This document shows, one piece after another, positions 1-5,108 of a DNA stretch of 5,111 bases. The DNA is from Deltaproteobacteria bacterium (GTDB lineage Bacteria; SAR324; NAC60-12). The stretch is from NCBI GenBank assembly GCA_002716165.1, contig PAZT01000003.1, forward strand, positions 1 through 5,111, given 5' to 3'. Below the pieces are notes generated by a model. That model saw only the letters and a program-made list of their open reading frames with translations, ran no database searches and was not told the DNA's origin. Position 1 is the stretch's first letter; every line of letters starts with the position of its first letter. Made by a program: the position numbers and the translations under genes.

Positions 1-329
1 AGTATCATAATTGCTCCATCAAGAACTCTTAGGGAGCGTTCAACTTCTACCGTAAAATCAACATGTCCGGGAGTATCGATGATGTTTATTTTTTTATCAT
101 TCCAGTCAACACTTGTTGCTGCAGATGTAATAGTGATTCCTTTTTCTTTTTCAAGTTCCATATGATCCATAGTTGCACCGGAACCACCACCTCGCACTTC
201 TTCAATTTTGTGGATTTTTCCTGCATAGTAAAGAACTCTCTCAGTGAGAGTGGTTTTACCACTGTCAATGTGCGCTGATATGCCAATATTTCTTGTGTTT
301 TCTAGTATTTTTTGAGATGCGGGTTTCAT
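1..329 (-). CDS. fusA: Elongation factor G, N-terminal part (gene runs off the window start)
   Basis: This is the first 109 codons of translation elongation factor G, the GTPase that drives ribosomal translocation (and, with RRF, ribosome recycling) in the cytoplasm. The ATG is at 329-327 and the frame stays open to the window edge, so about five sixths of the protein lies outside. The GTPase core is clear: P-loop AHIDSGKT at residues 19-26, switch I region GITITSAAT at about 64-72, and the G3 motif DTPGH at 85-89, followed by VDFTVEVERSLRVLDGA. The P-loop has Ser where classical bacterial EF-G has Ala (AHIDAGKTT). Together with the stretch YYAGKIHKIEEVRG this resembles the spdEFG1/mitochondrial EFG1 type. 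It may therefore be one of two EF-G paralogues in the genome, perhaps translocation-specialised; that part is inference. No good Shine-Dalgarno sequence precedes the ATG. Family assignment is very secure, subtype moderate. Confidence 0.97.
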   Translation of the reverse strand, partial: MKPASQKILENTRNIGISAHIDSGKTTLTERVLYYAGKIHKIEEVRGGGSGATMDHMELEKEKGITITSAATSVDWNDKKINIIDTPGHVDFTVEVERSLRVLDGAIMI

Positions 330-350
330 ATCCCAAGTCTGTTAAATTTT

Positions 351-379
351 TATAAAATTACATATTAAAAAAAGTTCAA
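351..379 (-). promoter_or_regulatory. Candidate sigma70-type promoter for fusA
   Basis: On the minus strand, TTGAAC (379-374) and TTTATA (356-351) are separated by exactly 17 nt and resemble -35 and -10 boxes. Transcription would start near 344, giving a leader of about 15 nt before the fusA ATG at 329. This would let fusA be transcribed separately from selD, which ends 131 nt upstream. The region is very AT-rich, so chance matches are common. A 16-bp perfect palindrome (TAATAAATATTTATTA, 390-405) lies just upstream; its role, if any, is unknown. Confidence 0.35.
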
Positions 380-460
380 CTCATAAATTTAATAAATATT
401 TATTATTTTTTCAAATAATAATTTTATTTAGTTAAATATATTCTGCTTAGAATCTTTTAT

Positions 461-1495
461 TTACCTAAAAATCAACTTTGAAGTTTTGAACTTACTTACA
501 TAACCAACTTGTTCAGAATCAGTAACACCTGCATTATGAAGAGCACTGATAACTGAGCTAGATTGGTCTCGGTGGACTGCAAATAAAAGACCACCACTGG
601 TCTGAGGGTCAAGTAATAATTCCTGTTTTTCAGTCCTAGTTTCATCGATAAAAGTCCAATGTTTTTTAACCATTTCACGGTTAATTTTATTTACCCTTGT
701 AGAAATACCATTAAAATACATTTGGCTTGCTTCTCCATAAAAAGGAATTTTGTCAAGAGTAAAATTCAATGTCAGATTTTCTCCCTGAGCCATTTCCAGA
801 GCATGAGCAGCAAAACCAAATCCTGTAATATCTGTTGCTGCATGTATCTCAAAATCACCCATTACCTCTGCAGCGGCTTTATTAAGTTTTATCATTGATT
901 TAATACATGCCTGAAAAGCATTTTTAGATACCAGTTTTTTTTTATTTGCATTTAGCAATACCCCACTTCCTATTGGCTTAGTTAGAATCAAATGATCTCC
1001 AATTTGTGCGCCAATGTTTCTCCAAATTTTTTCTGGATGTACTATACCAGTTGCAGCCAATCCAAATTTTGGTTCATCATCTTCCGTAGTATGTCCTCCT
1101 AAAAGAACCGCACCAGCTTCATTTATTTTTTGCAGTGCACCTTCAATTATTTCTTGTAGAACCTCTTTATCAAGTTTTCCTGAAGGGAATCCAACCAAGT
1201 TAAGGCAAGACACTGGATCCGCTCCCATAGCGTAAATATCACTAAGTGAATTCGCGGCAGCTATTTGGCCAAATATAAAAGGGTCATCTAAAGGTGGTGT
1301 TATGAAATCAGCCGTGAAAACCAACGCCTGTTTATCATTAAGACGATAAACTCCGGCGTCATCACTAGTATCAAACCCAACTAGCACATCTTGATCAAAA
1401 TGTTGCGGTAATGATGACAGAAGTTTTTTCAGCCCGACCGGACCGAATTTAGCAGCTCATCCGCAGGATTTTGCTAAACTAGTAAGTGTTGGCAT
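461..1495 (-). CDS. selD: Selenide, water dikinase (selenophosphate synthetase), selenocysteine-containing
   Basis: SelD makes selenophosphate from selenide and ATP, releasing AMP and phosphate. Selenophosphate is the selenium donor for selenocysteyl-tRNA (SelA route) and for 2-selenouridine in tRNA (SelU route). The gene reads from ATG 1495-1493 to TAA 463-461, 344 residues plus stop, a normal family length. One in-frame TGA, codon 13 (1459-1457), sits in LAKSCGUAAKFGP, the glycine-rich active-site motif; it aligns with catalytic Cys17 of E. coli SelD, and Lys16 with E. coli Lys20. Other signatures follow: SDDAGVY (Asp46), NSLSDIYAMG (Asp86), GGHTTEDDEP (from 133), ATDITGFG (Asp222) and DPQTSGGLL (from 296). 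Asp46, Asp86 and Asp222 match the metal-binding Asp51, 91 and 227 of E. coli with a constant offset. I reject the GTG at 1387 as start because it would remove the catalytic loop. A SECIS-like hairpin follows the TGA. Upstream is a long divergent gap; fusA lies downstream on the same strand. Confidence 0.96.
1428..1459 (-). promoter_or_regulatory. Bacterial SECIS element with its UGA selenocysteine codon in selD
   Basis: The UGA is at 1459-1457. After a 9-nt gap the minus-strand RNA reads UUCGGUCC, then GGUC, then GGGCUGAA (1447-1428). The arms pair over all 8 positions (six Watson-Crick pairs plus one G-U and one U-G) around the 4-nt loop GGUC. The loop begins 17 nt after the UGA. In E. coli fdhF, as I recall it, the SelB-binding hairpin also has a GGUC loop about 18 nt after the UGA, with a key unpaired U just below the top of the stem; here a U in a U-G wobble lies 3 nt before the loop. 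The hairpin is entirely within coding sequence, as in other bacteria. The structure is read from sequence; SelB binding is inferred. Confidence 0.85.
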
Positions 1496-1647
1496 TTTCA
1501 AAATTGTTTTAAAATTTAAAGATTAATTTAATCTATCTATCGCATATGATAAATATAATTTACTATATTATTTCCACTAAAAAAAATGAATGAAACAGCT
1601 TAAAAATATTCCATTTTCAGGATTTCAAGATGGAAGTAAAATAACAA

Positions 1648-1668
1648 GACTTATCCCTTAAATAAGTC
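1648..1668. other. Hairpin-forming inverted repeat in the selD upstream region
   Basis: GACTTAT (1648-1654) and ATAAGTC (1662-1668) are perfect inverted repeats around a 7-nt loop. The hexamer CCCTTA also occurs twice (1655-1660 and 1668-1673). Read on the minus strand, the hairpin is followed by the T-rich run TTGTTATTTT, so it is a possible weak terminator or attenuator about 150 nt upstream of selD. It is the most GC-containing inverted repeat in the gap, but a 7-bp stem in 778 nt is not rare. Confidence 0.3.
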
Positions 1669-2060
1669 CCTTATCTATTAAACTTAAATTAGATTAGAGT
1701 GTTCTGATCAACTTTTATAAATGATTAACATGATGATGCCTTTAAATCCTAACAATTACTTATTATGGATTTCATATGCTAGAAAATTAATTTTATCTAT
1801 TCTCTAGCTCTGACAAAAAATGAACTAACTTTTCTTAATATAAAGATTTAGCTATTAATTCTAAACTTGAAAAAATTTTTAGTATTCTCACAATTTCGTA
1901 CTCATCCTTAAAGCAACTATGATTCCCCTACAAAATTCTAAAATAATGAATAAGAACACTAATCAATCAAGTCAATATACTCTCATTTTGAATCTATTAT
2001 TTAAAATATGAACCCTTTCGACTCAATGCCTCTTAAAAATATTGAATATTTCAAAAACAA

Positions 2061-2089
2061 TTTAAAAAATCATAAAATGTTTGTATAAT
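2061..2089 (+). promoter_or_regulatory. Candidate distal promoter for the FAH-family gene
   Basis: TTTAAA (2061-2066, four of six matches to the -35 consensus) is 17 nt from a perfect -10 box TATAAT (2084-2089). It points toward the hydrolase gene but would leave a leader of about 180 nt. The same TATAAT overlaps the end of a 26-codon ORF (2008-2088), which weakens any coding claim for that ORF. Confidence 0.28.
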
Positions 2090-2218
2090 TGCAAAAAATC
2101 AAATCTTTTTCCTTCTTATCATCACAATTTGAAAATCATGATCATAACCAGCTGACTATAAATTCATTTTTACCATCAAAAATATTTTATAGATAAAAAA
2201 TAATGTTTTAAGTTTTCA

Positions 2219-2224
2219 TATAAT
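2219..2224 (+). promoter_or_regulatory. Candidate proximal -10 box for the FAH-family gene
   Basis: A perfect TATAAT lies 49 nt before the hydrolase start codon and would give a leader of about 40 nt, a more usual length than that from the distal candidate. No recognisable -35 box is found 16 to 18 nt upstream. TATAAT arises often by chance in sequence this AT-rich. Confidence 0.25.
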
Positions 2225-2273
2225 AAAAAAACTTAATCTAAATTGAATCAGGATAAAAAGCCAAAATACTTCT

Positions 2274-2960
2274 ATGAATTACGTTTTTCCAATTCATAAA
2301 ATTCCTATACTTTCGGTTGCTGGAACAGAGAACGTTTTCCCTGTCCATAGAATTTATTGCGTAGGTCAGAATTATTCTAAACATATGCATGAAATGGGTT
2401 CAAACCCTAAACGAGATGCGCCATTTTTCTTCAGTAAACCGGCAGACGCAGTTATTCATTCAGAATCAAAAATTTCTTATCCGACAAAAACAAAAAATTT
2501 ACATCACGAAGTGGAATTGGTTGTTGCTATTGGAGAAAAAGGAAAGAAAATTTCTAAATCGGAAGCTCTAAAACACGTTTTTGGTTACACAGTTGGTTTA
2601 GATCTAACCCGGAGGGACTTACAGCAAGAGGCAAAAAAGAAAGGCCGACCTTGGACTATAGCAAAAGGATTTGACCATTCTGCACCATGCTCAGTTTTAC
2701 ATAAAGTTGATGACATTGGATTTATTGAAAAAGGCTGCATAACACTCAAAGTAAACGGTGAGATTAGGCAGAGGGGAGATGTTTCAGAAATGATCTGGTC
2801 TGTACCTGAAATTATATCTATCCTCTCAGGATTTTTTGAACTCTTTCCAGGAGACTTGATTTTCACTGGAACACCCTCAGGGGTTGGTCCTATTAACAAA
2901 GGGGACAAATTAGTAGGGGTAGTTGAAAAGCTAACAAATTTGGAAATACATATAGTTTAA
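2274..2960 (+). CDS. Fumarylacetoacetate hydrolase (FAH) family protein, acylpyruvase / fumarylpyruvate hydrolase-like
   Basis: This 228-residue protein belongs to the FAH superfamily, in the short single-domain group with FAHD1, YcgM and fumarylpyruvate hydrolases. These are cytoplasmic, Mg/Mn-dependent enzymes that cleave C-C bonds in acylpyruvates, or decarboxylate or tautomerise oxaloacetate. The metal ligands are visible: Glu79 and Glu81 in HHEVEL and Asp110 in GLDLTRRD. The catalytic lid His37-Glu40 pair lies in NYSKHMHEMG, the active-site Lys131 in AKGFD, and the C-terminal signature FTGTPSGVGP at about 197-206. The N-terminus, with FPVHRIYCVGQNY from residue 22, fits the family, so the ATG at 2274 is preferred; AGGA lies about 20 nt upstream, too far for a good ribosome site. 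It stands alone, with no aromatic-degradation genes beside it, so the substrate cannot be named. A general metabolic housekeeping role such as oxaloacetate or acylpyruvate clean-up is as likely as gentisate catabolism. Confidence 0.92.
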   Translation: MNYVFPIHKIPILSVAGTENVFPVHRIYCVGQNYSKHMHEMGSNPKRDAPFFFSKPADAVIHSESKISYPTKTKNLHHEVELVVAIGEKGKKISKSEALKHVFGYTVGLDLTRRDLQQEAKKKGRPWTIAKGFDHSAPCSVLHKVDDIGFIEKGCITLKVNGEIRQRGDVSEMIWSVPEIISILSGFFELFPGDLIFTGTPSGVGPINKGDKLVGVVEKLTNLEIHIV

Positions 2961-3026
2961 AAATTAAAAGTTTTTAATTAAGTCTAAAGTTTAATAATAA
3001 AATGCCGAATAAAATAGTGTTTGATT

Positions 3027-3057
3027 TTTTTGAATAATTTAAAAAACTATTCAAAAA
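3027..3057. repeat. Perfect 10-bp inverted repeat between the hydrolase and lipoprotein genes
   Basis: TTTTTGAATA (3027-3036) and TATTCAAAAA (3048-3057) are exact reverse complements around an 11-nt spacer. It lies 66 nt after the hydrolase stop and 13 nt before the next start codon. As RNA it would be a weak, nearly all-AU hairpin with no U tract after it, so a standard intrinsic terminator is doubtful. An operator or chance in AT-rich DNA are alternatives. Confidence 0.4.
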
Positions 3058-3063
3058 CTATTT
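3042..3063 (+). repeat. Two tandem copies of an 11-nt unit just before the lipoprotein start
   Basis: AAAAACTATTC (3042-3052) is followed directly by AAAAACTATTT (3053-3063), identical at 10 of 11 positions, ending 6 nt before the ATG at 3070. The repeat overlaps the right arm of the 3027-3057 inverted repeat. The unit spacing of one helical turn could suit a regulator binding site or reflect slippage duplication; it displaces any Shine-Dalgarno sequence. Confidence 0.45.
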
Positions 3064-3069
3064 AAAAAA

Positions 3070-3513
3070 ATGATTGAAATGAAACAAAGAAGCATAGTTT
3101 TACTGATCCTCTGCGGATATATTATTATTTGTTCAGGATGCTCAAATTTTAAAAATATCATTGGTTACACTAAAAATCAGGCTACCCCAACTTCATGTGC
3201 TAATATTGTGATAGAAAGAGCCTTTCAACTTCACGAAAATGCAAAATCGGGATTAGCCCTATTTTTTGACGAAAGAAGTGATAATCAACTTTACCAAGCA
3301 TTTTATAACGCTTCAGACTCAGTGTATGAATCCCGTAAGGCCAAAAATTGCTGGGACAGAAGAGTCTCACATTATTATGCAATACAGAATTTATTGGAAA
3401 TGAACACATCTTTAGCGCGAATTATTCGACGTAACATGCCCGATAATGACCAAGGAGAAATGATCTCAGTTTACCGAGATCAATATGAGTGGGTGATGCC
3501 AATCAATCGCTAA
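3070..3513 (+). CDS. Putative lipoprotein of unknown function
   Basis: I do not recognise this 147-residue protein. The N-terminus looks like a lipoprotein signal: a short basic start (MKQR at 4-7), a hydrophobic run at about 9-20 (IVLLILCGYIII) and the lipobox-like CSG-Cys24. The Cys at -3 is less usual than Leu, so lipidation is likely rather than certain. Ser at +2 would suggest outer-membrane or envelope placement if the organism has the Lol system. The mature part is mainly helix-compatible, with Cys43 and Cys94 able to form a periplasmic disulfide, an aromatic/acidic stretch (LALFFDERSDNQLYQAFYNA, 62-81), CWDRR at 94-98 and a basic patch RIIRR at 117-121. The start may be the ATG at 3070 or the fourth codon at 3079; the latter gives a more standard signal peptide and neither has a clear ribosome site. 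It lies 109 nt after the hydrolase and 118 nt before greA, so co-transcription is uncertain. Balanced composition and absence of internal stops support a real gene. Confidence 0.8.
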   Translation: MIEMKQRSIVLLILCGYIIICSGCSNFKNIIGYTKNQATPTSCANIVIERAFQLHENAKSGLALFFDERSDNQLYQAFYNASDSVYESRKAKNCWDRRVSHYYAIQNLLEMNTSLARIIRRNMPDNDQGEMISVYRDQYEWVMPINR

Positions 3514-3631
3514 AATTTCCTAAATGATTATTTTATTATATACTTCTACTATTTCTAACATAAATTTTCCAAAAGTAAATTTTTTACGTTAAAGTCCCCA
3601 TAAAAAATTCAATCTGTAATAATTTTTAGCC

Positions 3632-4111
3632 ATGAAAGAATCTTACCCCGTTACTAAAAAGGGTTATGAACTTTTAAAAAAAGAACTAAAAAAACTTTTA
3701 AATACTGATAGGCCTGCGATAGTAAATGCCATTTCCTCGGCAAGGGAGCATGGTGATTTAAAGGAAAATGCTGAATATCATGCCGCAAAAGAACAACAGG
3801 GATTTATTGAAGGAAGAATACAAGAACTTAATGCCAAACTGGCAAAAGCAAATGTAATTGATATAGAAAAACTTTCGGGAGATAAGGTCGTATTTGGAGC
3901 AACAGTAACCTTCGAGGATATTGACACTGAAGAAATTAGTAATTATCAGATTGTAGGAGAAGATGAATCAGATATAAAACAAAATAAAATTTCAATTTCC
4001 TCTCCTATTGCAAGGTCATTGATAGGGAGATCAGCAGGTGAGACTCTAACAATACCGATTCCTAAAGGGAAGATAGAGATCGAAATTCTGAAAGTAGAAT
4101 TCTTTGTATGA
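3632..4111 (+). CDS. greA: Transcription elongation factor GreA
   Basis: GreA inserts its coiled coil into the secondary channel of RNA polymerase and stimulates cleavage of backtracked transcripts, rescuing arrested complexes. The protein has 159 residues, the family norm. Residues 1 to about 75 form the N-terminal antiparallel coiled coil; its tip AREHGDLKENAEYHAAKEQQGF (about 38-58) carries Asp42 and Glu45, matching the catalytic acidic pair Asp41/Glu44 of E. coli. Residues from about 84 to 159 form the C-terminal FKBP-like domain, with SPIARSLIGRSAGE at about 124-137. The ATG at 3632 matches the usual GreA N-terminus (YPVTKKGYELLKKEL); no Shine-Dalgarno sequence precedes it. The gene ends in TGA (4109-4111) at the expected length, which shows that TGA still works as stop in this genome. 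The convergent gluQ stop codon is only 4 nt away. The family assignment is secure. Confidence 0.97.
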   Translation: MKESYPVTKKGYELLKKELKKLLNTDRPAIVNAISSAREHGDLKENAEYHAAKEQQGFIEGRIQELNAKLAKANVIDIEKLSGDKVVFGATVTFEDIDTEEISNYQIVGEDESDIKQNKISISSPIARSLIGRSAGETLTIPIPKGKIEIEILKVEFFV

Positions 4112-4115
4112 TTTT

Positions 4116-5045
4116 TTAGATTTGATAATCAAATTTCATCAATAGATTTCTTCTATTCATTTCTGACCTAAAAGCCTCAATTAAATCTTGAAGAGTTTGA
4201 ATTTCCTCAAAAGGAAGATCTAAAATTTTAGCGCTCTGCTGATAAACAATTGTTGGGCTACTATTTTTATTCCTTAATAATTTTAATGAATGATCTCTAA
4301 ATGATTTTGAAAGTTTATTTCCTGATTCATTTTTTATTAACTTATGGTGAACAAAATGAGCATTAGAAAAAACAGAATCCTTTAAATATTCTGCCAAGAA
4401 AATCTGAGCCCCTGTGGATGGAATTAAATCATTCCCCCTTACAATAAGATTTATGCTCATTTCAATATCATCTATCAGGGATGCAATCTGATAAGCTGGT
4501 TGACCATCTCTTCTTCTTATAACAAAGTCTCCAACTATTGTTTTCAAATCAATTTGCTTCCTATTGTTTATAAAAGTGTTGTAGTAAATAAAAGTATTCT
4601 CCGGAACAATGACCCGCCATGCCTGACTATCTTTTAAAAATTTTATATTTTTATTTCTACATGTTCCGGGATAAATTTTACTGGTTGAAGAGTTTCTAAT
4701 TTTAGAACGCGAGCATTCGCATGCAAATAAGTTCCCCGATTTCTTTAGAATTTCAATTGCGTTAAAATAACGATCCTTACGCAGTTGCTGTGAATAATTG
4801 GAGTATAATTCATCCGGTCCAGATGGACCGTAATGATATTCAATACCAAGCCATTCCAATTGAATAAATATGTCCTCTACAGATTTAGGATCTACTCTAG
4901 GACCATCCAGATCATCAATTCGTAGATGCAAAATTCCATCATGAAATTTAACAAGCAAATATGTCAGCAAAAAATTAAAAGCATTGCCAAAATGTAGATT
5001 CCCACTGGGTGTTGGTGCCAACCTAGAAATTAATTTAGAAGACAT
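4116..5045 (-). CDS. gluQ: Glutamyl-Q tRNA(Asp) synthetase (GluQ-RS, YadB family)
   Basis: GluQ-RS activates glutamate with ATP and attaches it to queuosine at the wobble position of tRNA(Asp), making glutamyl-queuosine. It is a shortened paralogue of glutamyl-tRNA synthetase that keeps the class I catalytic core and lacks the anticodon-binding domain; 309 residues fits (E. coli YadB is about the same length). Visible motifs are LAPTPSGNLHFGN with the HIGH-like HFGN at 18-21, the zinc-site pattern Cys109-x-Cys111 ... Tyr125-x3-Cys129 (CECSRSKI and YPGTCR), FVIRRRDGQPAYQ at 174-186 and the KMSKS-like KLSKS at 244-248. Residue 44 is Asp (RIDDLD) where many GluQ-RS and GluRS have Glu. The zinc motif and length favour GluQ-RS over a truncated GluRS. 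The ATG at 5045 has only AT sequence before it. The gene faces greA tail to tail with 4 nt between stops. Queuosine-pathway genes are not in the window. Confidence 0.94.
   Translation of the reverse strand: MSSKLISRLAPTPSGNLHFGNAFNFLLTYLLVKFHDGILHLRIDDLDGPRVDPKSVEDIFIQLEWLGIEYHYGPSGPDELYSNYSQQLRKDRYFNAIEILKKSGNLFACECSRSKIRNSSTSKIYPGTCRNKNIKFLKDSQAWRVIVPENTFIYYNTFINNRKQIDLKTIVGDFVIRRRDGQPAYQIASLIDDIEMSINLIVRGNDLIPSTGAQIFLAEYLKDSVFSNAHFVHHKLIKNESGNKLSKSFRDHSLKLLRNKNSSPTIVYQQSAKILDLPFEEIQTLQDLIEAFRSEMNRRNLLMKFDYQI
4118..4136. other. Palindrome at the greA/gluQ convergent junction
   Basis: ATTTGAT (4120-4126) and ATCAAAT (4128-4134) are inverted around one base, and pairing can extend to 4118 and 4136 with one G-U. 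It overlaps the last codons of gluQ and begins 7 nt after the greA stop. It is the only inverted repeat at the junction and might act as a weak terminator for greA, but the T tract (4112-4117) lies before the stem on the plus strand rather than after it. The terminator role is therefore doubtful. Confidence 0.25.
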
Positions 5046-5079
5046 AATATATAATTTTAATTAGAAGGAATTTTTTTAT

Positions 5080-5108
5080 ATAAAATAGATTAACTAGTTT
5101 AAATCCAA
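5080..5108 (-). promoter_or_regulatory. Weak candidate promoter for gluQ
   Basis: On the minus strand, TTGGAT (5108-5103) is 17 nt from TTTTAT (5085-5080), with an overlapping TATATAA slightly downstream. Transcription would start roughly 25-30 nt before the gluQ ATG at 5045. Both boxes are poor matches and the sequence is cut at the window end, so this is only a candidate. Confidence 0.2.

Larger units (their letters stand above)
1496..2273. other. Long AT-rich divergent intergenic region, no gene identified
   Basis: This 778-nt stretch lies between the starts of selD (leftward) and the FAH-family hydrolase (rightward), so it should hold both promoters. By hand count it is about 22% GC, clearly below the flanking genes. 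I read both strands and found no ORF with a recognisable product, no tRNA-like cloverleaf or rRNA segment, and no insertion-sequence ends. It contains two peptide-sized ORFs (1721-1807, 28 codons; 2008-2088, 26 codons), a 7-bp hairpin at 1648-1668, and several short AT palindromes: AGATTAATTTAATCT at 1520-1534, AAAATTAATTTT at 1783-1794 and ATGATCAT at 2138-2145. It could be an eroded gene, a small-RNA locus or a long regulatory spacer; the sequence does not decide. Confidence 0.6.

Noticed and set aside
63..286. ORFs of 66-71 codons over the fusA start, on the plus strand and in another minus-strand frame
   Set aside because: They are shadows of the well-conserved EF-G N-terminus and have low-complexity translations.
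440..453. ATTCT-GCTT-AGAAT hairpin after the selD stop as a terminator
   Set aside because: The stem is only 5 bp and mostly A/T, and on the selD strand it lacks a clean U tract.
461..1387. selD starting at GTG 1387 as a complete 308-residue protein
   Set aside because: This start omits the catalytic glycine-rich loop that every functional SelD has; the upstream frame supplies it through a TGA placed at the known Sec site.
1457..1459. TGA in selD as a nonsense mutation (pseudogene) or as a sign of a genome-wide TGA reassignment
   Set aside because: The TGA falls exactly at the family's Sec/Cys position, is followed by a SECIS-like hairpin, and the rest of the gene is intact. greA uses TGA as its stop at the normal length, so general reassignment is unlikely.
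1496..2273. Possible tRNA (including selC) or other structured RNA gene, CRISPR or insertion-sequence remnant in the gap
   Set aside because: I saw no T-arm-like GGTTCRA segment, no CCA-ended cloverleaf, no regularly spaced repeats and no terminal inverted repeats with target duplications.
2585..2908. 107-codon minus-strand ORF opposite the hydrolase
   Set aside because: It mirrors the conserved FAH domain on the other strand and has no recognisable features of its own.
2961..2980. AATTAAAA/TTTTAATT palindrome just after the hydrolase stop as a terminator
   Set aside because: All A/T pairs, almost no loop and no following T tract; unlikely to terminate and expected by chance in this composition.
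3200..3409. 69-codon minus-strand ORF opposite the lipoprotein gene
   Set aside because: The plus-strand frame has a full signal segment and a longer open frame; the minus frame shows no family features.
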